Positions 45,116-57,176 of a stretch of DNA of 64,000 nucleotides are shown here, one piece after another; within the stretch, counting starts at the first letter, position 1, and the number at the start of each line of letters is the position of its first letter. The position numbers and the translations under genes were made by a program. The stretch comes from Stachybotrys elegans (taxonomy: Eukaryota > Ascomycota > Sordariomycetes > Hypocreales > Stachybotryaceae): contig JAGPNK010000012.1 of NCBI GenBank assembly GCA_020746835.1, forward strand, positions 62,001 to 126,000, read 5' to 3'. The notes under the pieces were generated by a model. It did not search any database. It saw nothing but the letters and a program-made list of their open reading frames with translations, and was not told where the DNA came from.

Positions 45116-45686
45116 TTTCGGCGTGCGACTTTTCACAGTGTGTGCACGTAAAGGATGTATGAGCCACAAATCGGCACAGAAGGTCTGTAAATTCGAGAGA
45201 TGTCCATCGGCGGATCGCCTGAGGTACAAGCAATCTGCTCCTTCCGCCTTTGCCATCAGCAGTGGCAGGCACTGGCAAGCCCACCCGAGGCTTGCAGAAG
45301 GCAAGAGGGCAGGCACTGCTACCGGTTAGTTGCGGCTGGCAAACGAAGTTGACAAAGAAAGATGATAATAACCAAGGAAGACCTACAGCAGCATTGTTCT
45401 CTTATCCTCGAAGAAGCAGCAGCCTCAAGGTAGAGAAGTAGAGGTCAGTAAACAGACAAATAGAGCCCTCGTTTTACTCTATGGACGAAAACAAGACATT
45501 GCAATGCAAGATGCAAACTCGAGGTCGCCTTGACCATAGCGGCCCAGGAAGCAGTGTCATTATCGGATTGGTTCGAATTGATCTGACCATCTAGAGGTAG
45601 TCTCCAAATATATATAACCGCGAATTAGCTGCCCCATCACCCACTGACCATCACGCACAAGGCCACCTACGAACGGAGACGTATTC
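45116..45686. promoter_or_regulatory. Spacer upstream of the BTB gene
   Basis: 571 bp, both flanking genes on the minus strand. It has the BTB promoter on the left and the 3' UTR of the CSN8/eIF3K-like gene on the right. A TATATATAA sequence lies near 45609. No gene recognised. Confidence 0.45.
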
Positions 45687-46635
45687 TCACCGAGCCTTTA
45701 CCTTTCGGATGACCACTCTGCTGCCATCCAGCTCCCAGCCAACGCCGTCCCTCTTGGTCAGATCCTCCCAGGCCGAATCCGTCGCGGCTTCCAAGAAGTC
45801 TAGCTCCACCGACATGTACGTCCTGCCAAAGCACTTCAGCGTCTGCAGGCGAACCTCTTTGCGTGCATACTCCATGATCCTCGCGCAGTGCCCTGGCAGA
45901 ACCCTCCTCATCTTCTCGAACATGACGTAGTTGTCATGCACCAACGCCTTGAGCGCCATGTTGATCTTGTCGTTCTGTAGCTGGAACTCTCGCCGTATCT
46001 CAAAGGCCTCTGCCAATTGCCCGCGGCGGCAGGCCGCGTCGAGAACCAGATATCCCACCACTTCCTGGAGCTCGATCGCGGTGAGGGGACACCGTGGATG
46101 TATCCAACGTATCAGGCGTAGGATGGCTGGGTGGTACGCCTCAGGTTGCTTGGCCATGATGGACACACGGATGCAGAACAGGTAGACCTGAACAGTGAAC
46201 TCGTCATGCCTCTTGGACGCTACCAGGCCCTCTCGTAGCTTTCTCAAAGCCATCAAGACGTCAGAAATGTCCTTGTCTCTGGTAGGGGCGGGGGCTGCCC
46301 CTGATCCAGGCTGCGCAGTCCCCGTGTCCAGCTCCAGCGATGCGCATCGTCGCAGCAGCTCCTCGCGCTCGCCAGCGTCGGTGCAAAATGCCAAGTATCG
46401 CTCAATGATCTTGACGTAGTACTTTCTTTGTGCCTCGTGATTCAAAAGCCTGTGCCGTAGACTCCCATTAGTCCCTGTAGCCGCTTGACAAGCAGGCCAG
46501 ACGAGATATGTTTACTGACCTTGTATCACCCTTGGATGGCAGGCCTATAGCTTCCAGGGGATCCTGCTCAACGGGCTTGAGTCTACCCCATGACTTCGAG
46601 GGTGCCCTTCCACCCCTTCCGCCTCTACTTGGCAT
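45687..46635 (-). CDS. CSN8/PSMD8/eIF3K-like helical-repeat protein
   Basis: Exons are 46635-46520 and 46449-45687, giving 292 aa. The N terminus is Gly/Arg-rich (MPSRGGRGGRAPSKSWG), which hints at RNA contact. The body is helical: QRKYYVKIIERYLAFC, LRKLREGLVASKRHDEFTVQ, VYLFCIRVSI, YHPAILRLIRWIH, VVGYLVLDAACRRGQLAEAF and MEYARKEVRLQTLKCFGRTY. The last part has a winged-helix look (MSVELDFLEAATDSAWEDL), as in the CSN8/PSMD8/eIF3K (PCI-like) family. That family holds subunits of the COP9 signalosome, proteasome lid and eIF3; which of these, if any, this is I cannot say. The name rests on fold pattern, not on a diagnostic motif. Confidence 0.6.
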
Positions 46636-47211
46636 CGTACCTTATAGCAACACTGCCTCCAAGCAGCTATTCCAGGAAGTGATGTCGTGGGGTGAGTAGC
46701 ATTGGCATTATCTTATCGGGACTTGGTGGGGTTAAGGCTGCCCACCTCGTTCCTCGCCTGCAAAGTACTTCTAGTAGTACTTGCAGGGAAACACCAAAGC
46801 TGGCAAGAACAATGATTGATCAAATCCTAATGATTAACATCGGATATCCCTCGTTTGGAGGTAGCCAGAACATGTCCAAGTGCTCCGGGTAGTAGGTACC
46901 TGCACGGCACCGTAGTGCCACAGCTTCAATCTGTGCTTTCTCACGCAGTACAAGAGGGCCAAATTCCAGAAAACTCGCCAATGTACAGGTACTGCAACAA
47001 CCATCACGCTGATTACTATGAAGTATTACTGTAGCTCGCTCTGTTCCCTTGTTCCTCAATCATAATACAAAGATGTAGGCACCCCCAGGCGCCATCAAGT
47101 AGTCATCGCTGGGCCAGGATGGCCATGCCAGCTAAAGAAAGCACCAAAACCCGTGCGTGGTAAATAGTCCAGGCAGCTGGATCAAACACCGGGTTCTCTC
47201 TCGTCAGCATC
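46636..47211. promoter_or_regulatory. Spacer between the CSN8/eIF3K-like gene and the sphingosine kinase
   Basis: 576 bp, both genes on the minus strand. No coding sequence or repeat recognised. Confidence 0.45.
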
Positions 47212-48854
47212 CTAAGCCGTTGCCTTTTCCCAGCCTGACGGCCCATCAGCTTCGTACACGCCTCTCTTCGAGATGACTCGTCCGAGACCTGGGTGAATCT
47301 CAGCCTGGAAGGCTTCAAAGGGTACCTTCTCTCCGTCGATGCTGATATAGCCGCCTTGCTGGTTTCGTGGGATGATCCTGTATGCCGATATCTTCTTGTA
47401 GGACACGCTTGGCTTTTCGAAGAAGGTGCCAGATTCCACGGACATGAGCGTCTTAATAGCTGTGACAATGGGAACATCGCCGTCCATCGTCACCAGATCC
47501 ATCAAACCATCCGAAGGGAGCGAAGCCGAAAAGAAATTCGCGTTGGGGGCCATCCAAGCCATCTGCACCAACCATGTTAGCTTCGTGATACAATAAGACG
47601 AGGGAGCATTGCCACCTACGTTGCCACAGTAAAAGTTTCCTATCTTGTCGTATGACACCATTTCCCATCCCTCAGGCAGATCATCTTGGACCGTGCCGTA
47701 TTTCAGCGGTGGCAAGCCCTGACCCTTCACCATGTCCATGTCTTCTTGGGCTGGGACGCTTGGAGCACCCTTGCTAGCTATGCGCTTGTAGTGTGCCTTC
47801 ACGTTGTCCTTGCCTTCAATCTCAACCTTGACAGCTAGATCGCAGGGGTAGCACTTCTTTTGAAAGATGCGTGTTGCGACGCCCACGTCGAAGCGAGTAC
47901 TGCCCATCCAGCGCATGTTTTCGGTGCCGAGGTCACTCTCAGCAATGATGCCCAGCGACTGAGATAGGAATGACAGAATGCGTCGGTCGCTCTGAGTGAT
48001 AGAGACCAGATCAATGGGTGTTACCACTCCCTTGATGATGGCCAGGGCGGCAAGAGAGGGGCGAGGGGATCCGTAGAGGTTGCATGACATGGCGTTACCC
48101 GAACCAGAAGGAATATGGCTGACGGCGATCTTGGTCAAAGCCGCCGCCGCATCTGCGCGCTTTCCAAGCCCATTGAAGACCTCGTGGACGGTGCCGTCGC
48201 CAGAGCAGGCCATGATAGTGTCGTACTTGTTGATGTCGACCTGCTCCACCAGGTCCGTCGCCTCGCCTCCCTTCTTGAGAACCACCATGTCGACTTGCAT
48301 TCTCGCAGCGTCAAAGAGAGGCTTCACTTCGTTCTTCCACTGGGTCACAGCATGGCCAGGCCCGGCATTCGGGTTGACGAGCGCGTACGCACGCTTCTGT
48401 GGCTTCGAGTTGTGGTATGCCTTGGCCAAGAGGGAGGCGACGAATTGCTCGGGGTTCGTCTCGGGGGCGGCATCGTCGCCGGAAGCGCGCAGCGGGAAGG
48501 TCAGCTTGCGAGGCTTGACCATGGTCTTGGAGGTCTGCTCCGCATAGTCGATCGAGATGGAGTCGCTCGAGATCTCAGCCCAGAGGACATTGTACAGAGG
48601 GATAAGATGTTTCCCGCTGCCTGAAGAGCGGTTAGCCTCATGGACAGCAACTACGGTCCAGCAACATACCGTTAGAAGAGACCGGAGCACACGATGACCT
48701 ATCTCGAGGCGCTCGTCCTGTCCGTGTTAGTATACCTATGCCAATGTCTCGAAGCTCCAGAGTCTGCAATACCAGATACTTCCAAGTTACTGTCGCCAAT
48801 CGTCAGAGTCACCTTGCCCTCAACAGCAAGGCGCATGCCCGTGATGGCATCCAT
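47212..48854 (-). CDS. Sphingosine / long-chain-base kinase (Lcb4/5-like)
   Basis: Phosphorylates sphingoid bases at the membrane. Exons are 48854-48773, 48717-48670, 48620-47620 and 47562-47212, giving 493 aa. Catalytic motifs are intact: C1 VNPNAGPG, C2 SGDGTVHEVFNGLG with the catalytic Asp, and C3 IPSGSGNAMSCNL. Further on are GSTRFDVGVATRIFQKKCYPCD and the C-terminal MAWMAPNANFF, SDGLMDLV, and GYISIDGEKVPFEAFQAEIH. The third intron is 57 nt, open in frame and begins GTAGGTGG; the family pattern FYCGN-MAWMAP shows it must come out. The first two splice choices (phase 1) were fixed by requiring the frame to reach GSGKHLIPLYNVLWAEI. The N-terminal start is less certain than the rest. Confidence 0.92.
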
Positions 48855-49931
48855 GGTATCCGCGTTGGCTGCACCGGGGCTATCGGTCTGTGCAATCGAA
48901 ATGGCCTGTGCCAATGAAGGTACCTCGGCAAGTGCGGGCGCCGAATGGGGACGCGTGAAGCGCAGAAGTTCCGTTGCGAGACGAGGCGCCTTGATCGACT
49001 CAAAATTATACAGGACAGCGAGCGATAAAAGAAAGCAGCAAACGATTGACGCGAAATGAATGAAGACGGAGGATCGGTGCTTGTCAATGCAAAAGGATCC
49101 TGGCCTCGCTGCTTTCGCCCGTCCTTGGGGACGACTTTGTCCCAAGCGCAGGCGTACCAGAAAGGGGATCGCCATTTTGGGACCCATTCTTACCCGGCGC
49201 GCTCAGGTAATTTCCCTTGGCAAGTGGAATCGACGCCTCAAGCCTGCGCTGTGTGATGCTGACGACAATGCTGACGAAAGGAGAAGAGAAAAACGAAAAT
49301 CGTCGAATGTGAAAGGGTGTAGGAAGAAGAGTTACTAATTTGTATATTGAACTTTTATTTTATTTTATTTTATTTTATTTTATTTTATTTTTAAATATGC
49401 TATACGTTGACTCGACTGCCAGCTGCAAGATGGAGCACGGCAGCTGGCAGTGATTGTAAGGACCAAAAAAGGCGAGTGCACCCGCTGTTTGGCAGAGCAC
49501 TTATTTGGGCTGATATCCTTTCCTACAGTGATTCATCCTCTCTACCCATGGGATGCAAACATGGACATTTTCCCCAAGCGAATCAGCCGGTCAGAGTACC
49601 TATATCTCTGCGTCTAGAGGTACAGTACGCTAGTTTCGGATCCGTTGGCATCAAGACGTCCCAAGCGCCAGCTTTCAGACAATAAGCACACACTGACGTG
49701 ATCATGTTCAATATACCAGGGCATGTCGGAGAAATGTGAATTCCTACCCTGGCCAGCCGTCCCAATTCCCAATGCTCTTGTCATCCCTCTCTCCCAAATG
49801 CACCGCCGTTTTAGTACGCTCGAAGGCTCCAATGCATCAGTAATATAGAACATGCTTCCTACCCGCATGTCGCGTAGTGCCACCAGCAGGCTCTCATCAC
49901 GACATCCACTTCTCCGTCATATGGCCAGCAC
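48855..49931. promoter_or_regulatory. Spacer upstream of the sphingosine kinase
   Basis: 1077 bp, flanking genes both on the minus strand. It contains the (TTTTA)n tract listed separately. An open frame running left from 49187 joins the kinase start, but it lacks conserved sequence. No other gene. Confidence 0.45.
49353..49392 (+). repeat. (TTTTA)7 pentanucleotide microsatellite
   Basis: Seven perfect TTTTA units from 49353 to 49387 followed by a short T-run. It lies in the noncoding region about 500 bp upstream of the kinase gene. Confidence 0.95.
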
Positions 49932-52502
49932 CTACGTAAATCGTGTAACCTCTGGCCACTTCTTCTGGGCTGCTTGCTTGAAGCTGGTGACCTCTGAGCT
50001 CCGCCACTGCCTCAGAATCTGGAGGATATCCAGGCCATCATCGAAGCTTATATTCTCGGATTCAAGCAGCCCTGCGAGTTCTTTCTCGCACGCCGCCGCG
50101 TCACCGCCCAATGCGCGCTTGGCCTTGATGGAGGCAATCACTCGGCTGGGGTCAGCCTTGTTCTTATTCTGATAATCTTCGTTGTACTTCTTCACGTCCA
50201 CGGACTCATCGATGGCGGTGAATCCCGACTTCAGCACCTCAGCCACCTTAGATGGCAGGTCCGAGGCGGTGTTGAGCACATTTCGGAAGATTACGGCCTG
50301 CTCGTGCAGTCGCGGGTGCTCTGGGTCTACAGCCCGTGCCGCGTTGAAGCAACGAAGAGCCAGAACATACTTCTCTGCAAAAAAGACATTAGCGCTTTGC
50401 CATCCAACATCAAATCACTTGGCCAGGTACTTACTTCGACGGATGTAGACCTCGAACCCTGCAAGCTGTGCTTCAATGCTCTTAGGTGCGGCCTGGAGGA
50501 GAGGACCCAAGAACTTCATAGCGTCGCCGAGGGGGTCTGTCGTTGCTGCAAGCTTGAGACCCAGGGGGTCCTCGTCTTTCTTCTTCACCTCTCCGGTAGC
50601 GCTGGCCTTGTTGGGATCCTGCTTGGCCTGCCTCTCAGCCGCCTCGCGCTCCAACCGCTGCTGCTCCTTCTTGGCCTTCTTGGCCGCCTTCTTCTTGGCC
50701 AGAGCGTCCTCATTCTCGTCATCCTCCCCGTTGATGCCATTCGCTGTTGGCTTGTCAGCCATCTTCAGGTAGAGATAGATGGCATCCAGGGCAGCGCGCG
50801 AATAGAATGGGTGATCGCGAATGTGGTCTTCCCAGCGGATAGTATCGACGTAGGCTCGGATCTGCCCCTTGCGTAGGGAGAAGGTGTGGAAGTCAAATTG
50901 ATCCTCTTGCCAGACATCGAAGATGTTGGCGATGGAGTGGAAGCGCTTGAGGGCAAGGCCAATATTTCCCTGACGAGCGTATGACTCGCCATCCTCCGTC
51001 AGGAACCAGATGCACTGCATGTCCAGCATATCGGACATGGGACCTCCGACAGCTTCCGCGCGCGTGAACAAGCCCACAGTCTTGAGAGCCTTCTCATTCT
51101 CATCGTTGCGTAGCTGGTACTTTGCGGCCTTGCTGTTAATGTAGCGGTCCTTGAGATCCAGCTTTCGTGCGTAGTCCATCATGTCGGAAGCCTTCTGGAG
51201 GTTGCCCGAGTGCTTCAATATCCTTGCTTTCGTCATGTGGAAGTCAACGCTCTTGGTATCCTTCTCGATGGCCTTGTCTATGTATTCCATAGCCTTGGTG
51301 AGATCGCGGCTCAGATGGTAGTTATAGTGTTGCGCCAGGTAGTATAGAGCAGCGGCCTCTCCCTTGTCGGCGCTGGAGCTGTTGGAGTCGGGGGAGTTTA
51401 GATACTTGACAGCTAATTCAGCCAGTGTGTCCTTCTTGGAGGGGTCGTTGTAGAGGTGCTTCAGGTTGGCGAAAGTGGAGGGGACACCCTTGTTCAACAT
51501 GTGCGTTAGGTAGGCTTCGGCAGCCGTCTTGAAGTCGTCCCCTAGCAACCTGTTAGCCGCCGTGCCAGATATGTTGGTATGAACAACATCTGATTTACCT
51601 TCTAGGAAGTCCAATGGCAAGCGTCGCGCCGCGTCACAGCGGGGGAACTTTTGGGCATATTCCGCAAAGATGGCCTTCTTAGCATTGACATCCGATTCGG
51701 GAATCTCCAAAGCGTCCAGCAGCTGTACGTAGTAGATTGGCCGCTCCGAGTTGCGATCGATAAGCGATCTGTAGACCTTGGCAGCCTCCTCCTTGCGGCC
51801 CAGCTTGTAGAGGTACTCGCCCCGGCGCTCTATTACGGCAAGTCGGTCGAGATTGTGCTTGCATGCGCTCTGCAGGTGATCGAGGGCTCGCTGGTAGTCG
51901 CCCTGCTCAGCGATGAGAGAGTTCTTGTACATGATGGCCTCGGAATGCTCGATGTCGTTTCGCGATGGCGTCGACTTGAGCGTGCTCTCGTAGGTGGTCA
52001 AGACGTTCTCGGCGTCGGAGATGTTTCCAGCTAGATGTTGGGCAATGGCCAGGCCGGTCCAGCTCTGTCGAATCTGAGGTCTTGCCTGCAGCATCGCCGT
52101 CCGGCTCTGGATGTAGCCGGCATAGTCGCGCATCTGCACCTGCAGGGTCGCCAAGTCTCGCTGGATCTGGGCGGATTCGGGTTCGAGTTTGAGGGCGAAG
52201 CGGTAGGCCTTGATCGCTTCCTCGTAGTTCTTGCCCGCCCGGTACAGCAGGCCGTACACATGCCAGCAGATGTGCGACTTCATGTCGACGGTCAGAGCTT
52301 CCTTGCCGAGCGCAAAGGCCTCCTCCGTCTTGCCCTGAGCGTTGAGGATGAGGGCCTTCATGGCCATGGTATCGCCGTGCCTGGGAACTTTCTTGAGAAT
52401 GAGATCCGCGGTCTTGAGACCACGCTTGTATTGCTTGTCCTCATAGCTTCGAATGACAGCTCGGAAGTGCGAAGCTTCCTTGGGCGGTAGTGGCTGCGGC
52501 AT
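49932..52502 (-). CDS. NAA15: NatA N-terminal acetyltransferase auxiliary subunit Naa15 (Nat1)
   Basis: TPR scaffold that anchors the catalytic subunit Naa10 to the ribosome for co-translational N-terminal acetylation. Exons are 52502-51599, 51541-50435 and 50374-49932, giving 817 aa. It starts MPQPLPPKEASHFRAVIRSY and carries TPR repeats throughout (HICWHVYGLLYRAGKNYEEA, RQSWTGLAIAQHLAGNISDA, LPLDFLEGDDFKTAAEAYL). Then comes a Lys/Glu-rich basic helix (KKKAAKKAKKEQQRLEREA) and the segment DPLGLKLAATTDPLGDAMKF. The C terminus is FEVYIRRKKYVLALRCFNA through KKWPEVTRFT. Intron 1 is 57 nt, open in frame and ends TTGCTAG; comparison with the family shows it is removed. The last exon lies beyond an apparent stop and is missed if the second intron is not spliced. 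Confidence 0.95.
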
Positions 52503-53263
52503 CTTCCCACCTTCACGCTAACGAGAACGAATAGTTGCGACTCGGTGCAATTCGTTTGGTGCGGCTGGGCGGAAGAGAATCGAGCTCTGTGGCTACAATG
52601 ACTATCGATAGAGGCACCGTGGTGGATGCTAAGGATCGGGCGGGTAGGGAAGTGAAGATGATGCCCGGCAGATGGGAGAGACACGGCGACTTTGGTGTGC
52701 TCGATTTCTCGGACGCGGAGTTCAGGATTGGGCGCCGCCGTGGACCGGGGAGAGTTTGTCGCTTGCCGTGGGAGGTTTAGGCGGAGGACGTCGACGACTT
52801 GAGGATGCAAAGAGACAGCTTTAGCATTGGGATCCAGAACGAGTAGTGTGTTTGTTGCGGATCCCGGAGTTTAGGTTCTTCCACTGATAGTTTGGCTTCT
52901 GTGTCGTTGGAAGTGTGTCTGGTGCAATAATGGCGGGGCAAAATAGAGGTCGCGCAGGTGGTTTTTTGAGGGGCTTTGCCGTCGCCGGAGGACCCCCAGT
53001 CAGTTCACACTTTGGCCAGGCCTTTGCAGTACACCTGCGAGCAGATGCACCATATTCCTAAGAGGAGTTTCATTTACTATATCATATGAATCGTCCCTAA
53101 TAAATTAAGTCTACAGTTTCTCAACTAGAGTCTCTGGCAGACAACCACCTGGCATGTTTGATGGTACATGTGTAAAAGTACAATATCTGGCCAATCCTAC
53201 CTCCCTACATAAGAGGTAATACATACGTATGTGCTCTGGCAAAGAGCACAATGCGGGGCCTCG
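52503..53263. promoter_or_regulatory. Spacer upstream of Naa15
   Basis: 761 bp with the Naa15 promoter and the 3' UTR of the next minus-strand gene. No gene recognised. Confidence 0.45.
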
Positions 53264-53903
53264 TCAGTCCTTAGCCTTCCATCTCTTGATAGCATCTTCC
53301 CAGGCAGAGGGTAAGTCTCCTCCACATCTTTCTCGGACAGCACCCCAAGTCCGAGCCCGGATGATGTCCTCTACACGCCTCTCCTGTCGGACCAAGGCTG
53401 CAAGAGTTTCGGTACGCGCCTCGCGGGGGAAGAACCGTGCCGAGTAGGGGTCTAACCTCTCATCGACGACTCTTTCGCGATCACGCAAGGCCTCGGCCTC
53501 CCGTAGCGTTGCGTCGGGATCGTCGGGATCCGGGCTCGTGGCCACTACACCACAGTAGTTGAGCACCTCAGTCCTTGCCTGCCATGACGGGAACAACACC
53601 CTGTTCTGGAAGGCCTGGCAAGACTGAGGGTCGACCTGCCGCGACGGCGGCCGAGATGCCCGCTGCGTGGTTGAAGTAGGGTCGAAGCCGGAGCGAGCCG
53701 GAGTTACGAGAGCGTTGAGGTTCTGCGTGATGGAATCATCGATGGTCGACCGCGAAAGGCGTAAGAAGTCTGCGCACGACAGTACCTGTTAGCAAAGAAT
53801 CTCGCCACGACTCACATCTCTGGACGTTGTACCAACCCCGTAGCGTTCGCGTCGAGAAGCAGAACTGCGGCGTCAGGTGAGGCTGGGCATATGGATCGGC
53901 CAT
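53264..53903 (-). CDS. MIX23/Cid2-type small protein (mitochondrial intermembrane-space family)
   Basis: Exons are 53903-53837 and 53769-53264, giving 190 aa. It reads MADPYAQPHLTPQFCFSTRTL, then across the splice RDFLRLSRSTIDDSITQNLN, then DPQSCQAFQNRVLFPSWQAR, LNYCGVVATSPDPDDPDA, LVRQERRVEDIIRARTWGAV and RERCGG. The spaced single cysteines (QFC, QSC, NYC, ERC) and the end motif RTWxxxxERC match the MIX23 family (S. pombe caffeine-induced death protein 2). Those proteins are imported into the mitochondrial intermembrane space by the Mia40 oxidative route. The 5' splice site GGTTGGTAC is weak, but the join restores conserved sequence. Family call from memory. Confidence 0.78.
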
Positions 53904-55401
53904 GATCTCCTGACGCTTCTCAGCGCTACGGCTCGGATCCGGTGGGGGACCCGCGCTCTTCCAGAGCAAGCCTGCCAGGGTCGCGAGATGTTGGGGTTGA
54001 TCTGTAAATGGGGTTTGGCTGGGTTGTTGACTCAAGAGCACGGGATCCAGGGTCCGTGTGCTGCATAACAGTAGGGGAGCGGAAACGTCGATGATGCTTC
54101 ACCAGCTCGTGATCAGCTGTCAGAGGCCCTCCCTGTGCTGCGTCATGGCAGTGTGGTGTGCAAGCTTAGCTAATTTTATCCTTCCATTGGTCCTTGAACG
54201 AATCGGGATCGGGAGGCTCCAACTCCACAGAAACCGCCAGGGCTACCTTACCCAGTTGCAGCCATTTGTTCTTGAGATTTGCCCGGCAGCCGATCCATGA
54301 CAGAACAAACATAGGGGCAGAGGGCTGCGCCTCACTCTGGTCTCGGGTTTGGTGGCGAAGAGCGGACGCAGCGGGATGAAGATGATATGAGACTTTTCAT
54401 GTGATGAACAGTGATGATAAAGGTCGGAAAGGCCCATTGAGAATAGCACTTACAGGTACTGATATAGGCATGCACTTAGCACTGTGCAGTAAATTGATGC
54501 TGCCTTATGCTTGCTTTCCATGGTAAGGATGCTGCACCTTGGCAAGTCCAGCAGTAAGTACTCAGAAGATGGCCTATCAGGTAGCTGAACAGTGCATGAC
54601 ATTCTCATATTGCCCGTCTAATGTGCTGACTCTGCTTAGCCCGACTTTGACAGTGATGGATGTTTGGTGTGGCTCGTCCAATGCAAGATGACGCCAGACG
54701 CACACCCATCAAGACCTCTTGCCCCTCAACACTTTCTCTGGCCCTTATTCTTGCTTTGCAACCTCCCTAGTCCCATGTGCTCGTTGATCACTCCGGGGGC
54801 AATTTCATTACAGTACATACAACAAGCGTGCCCACCCCATGGAATGTCCAGAAAAAAGCGGGCAGCTAAACAGAGGTCGCCATGGAGAAGACTCCACCAT
54901 TGGAGTTTGTTTTTTACCCAAGGGAAATGTGTCGCGTGGCTCAGTCCAGGGCCTTTAGCTAAATTACCATTAGGTGCCATCCGATCTTCATCGTCGCCCA
55001 GTGCTACTTTAAATCACCCGTTCCGTCCACCTGGCATATACTCTCTATACCATAATATCCCCTTTCCTTCTTCGCCGTTGCATTCGCACTCCCCTATCCT
55101 TCTCTCTCTCCATCTCCCTGATCCCTCCCTGTTCGCCGTGTCGTAGACATACACAATAGGCCACGCACACGCGGGCAATACAACACGTCACTCTGCGTGA
55201 ATACCTACCCCTCCTCCGTCGACCCTGTTGGACTCCCTCCCAACGTCTGGTGACGCCGTCATACACAACCCAGCGACTCGGTCCTTCTGCATATCAATCG
55301 GCCAGACAGACCTTCCTATAGAATAGGCTCGGTCCCATTTTCTCTTTCTGCCTCCAGCGCCTCCATCTAGCCACCTTGCATTTGCTTCAATATCAACAAC
55401 T
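53904..55401. promoter_or_regulatory. Divergent region, MIX23-like / Osh4
   Basis: 1498 bp between opposite starts. The right end (about 55050-55150) is C/T-rich with CCTTTCCTTCTTCGCC and TCTCTCTCCATCTCCC, next to a CATATACTC sequence near 55035, typical of a fungal core promoter and leader for Osh4. No gene recognised. Confidence 0.5.
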
Positions 55402-56729
55402 ATGGCGTCAGTAGCTGCCGCAGCGTCCTCGCAGGCCTCATCATGGTCGGCTTTTGTCAAGGTATTTCGGGTTTTCATGCCTGCACTCACAGCGCAGTCT
55501 ATGCAGCCCTGCCTCTGAATGTGCATAGCTAACGTGTTCTACACCAGTCAATCGCCTCGTTCAACGGAGACCTATCCTCCCTCACCGCACCTCCATTCAT
55601 TCTCTCCTCGCAATCCCTCACCGAATTTTCCTCGTACTGGGCCACCCGACCCTCCATACTCACAGCGCCCGCAGCCAAGGACGACCCCGCCGAACGTGCC
55701 CTCCTGGTCCTCAAGTGGTTCCTGTCCACGCTCAAACACCAGTACGCCAGCCGCAGCGAACAATATGGCAACGAGAAGAAGCCCCTGAACCCATTCTTGG
55801 GCGAGCTTTTCCTGGGAACCTGGACTGACGAGGCGGGCGAGACGACGCTCATCTCGGAGCAAGTCAGCCACCATCCTCCTGCGACAGCCTACTGCATCCG
55901 CAACAGCAAGACGGGCGTCCAGCTCGAAGGTTACAATGCCCAGAAAGCCACCTTCAAGAGCACCATCCTCGTCAAGCAAATTGGCCACGCTGTCCTGACT
56001 ATCCCCATCAATGGAGGCAAGGACACCGAGCGCTACCTCATCACCCTGCCTTCGCTGCATATCGAAGGTCTCATCTTTGGCGCCCCCTTTGTTGAGCTTG
56101 ACGGTTCCACCCACATCTCCAGCTCCAGCGGCTACACTGTCAAGATTGACTACAGTGGCAAGGGATGGCTGTCCGGCAAGAAGAACACCGTCACGGCCAC
56201 CATCTACCCTACTGGCAAGGAGAAGAACGTCATCTACAACGTGACTGGTCAGTGGAACAAGGAGCTGCAGTTCTACAAGGGATCCGCCTCCAAGAACTCC
56301 TCATCAACGCTCGTCACGACGTACAATGCTGGAGAAGCCGAGCCGCTCGAGCTCAAGCTCGCACCCGTCGAGAAGCAGCACCCTCTCGAGTCGCGCCGTG
56401 CATGGGCAAAGGTTGCCAAGGCTATCCAGGCAGGTGATATGGACGCCGTGTCGGCCGAGAAGAGCAAAATTGAACAGGCACAGCGCGATATGCGTGCAAA
56501 GGAGAAGGCGGAGGGCCGACTTTGGCAGCGCCGCTACTTCAGCGCCGCCGTGGATGCTGATCCCGTCCTGAGTGAGCTCGGCGACGCGGCCGGCGTTCCG
56601 GTGGACGGGGAGGCAGAAAAGACAGGCGGCCTCTGGCGATTCGATAAGGCCAAGGCGGACAAGGTGGCTTCTGAGACGCTGAGCAACGATGACGTTGCGA
56701 AACTCGAAACCGAGCTTTTGGGGTGGTAG
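55402..56729 (+). CDS. KES1: Oxysterol-binding protein homologue, Osh4/Kes1 type
   Basis: Cytosolic carrier exchanging sterol for PI4P between membranes. Exons are 55402-55461 and 55548-56729, giving 413 aa. Short form: it lacks PH and ankyrin domains, as in yeast Osh4. It starts MASVAAAASSQASSWSAFVK and continues SIASFNGDLSSLTAPPFILS (the lid helix region). The ORP signature EQVSHHPP is intact and NPFLGELFLGTW precedes it. Later come YSGKGWLSGKKNTVTA and ESRRAWAKVAKAIQAGD, then EGRLWQRRYF, near the C terminus. Length and layout are those of the family. Confidence 0.95.
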
Positions 56730-57176
56730 GTGATTGCTGTCTGTCGACGAGTCAAGTATGCAGTAGGGTGCGGCGTCGTGCTTAAAACAAAACCAAGTCT
56801 TTCTCCAATAGAACGAGCGAGGCTACAGATACATGTACTGTATTTCCGATGTAATATAGGTATTTTCCTGGCGCCGAGCAGAACCACACGCATAACATGA
56901 CTGAAAGGTGGACCACCCGACGTCAGTTGACCTGATTAGCTAACTTCGAGGTGCCTGATTGTTTGCGTTTACATGCAGCCAAGTACATGGATTCTTCAGC
57001 ATGGATTGGTTATTTACTTTTTTTGTTTTGTTTTTGGTATTAACTGCTGCTGCATGGTAGGTATCAGTGTTACGGTACACGTGTTCGAACCCATATTTCG
57101 TCGGGTCGGTGGAAGTGAGCTATGTCTCAATCGATCCAAGCCAGCTGAACGATGCACACAGAGCCTATTGATAAGC
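56730..57176. other. Convergent 3' region, Osh4 / aldolase
   Basis: 447 bp between stop codons. A T-rich tract (TTTTTTTGTTTTG) near 57017-57030 could lie in the aldolase 3' region. No gene. Confidence 0.5.
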
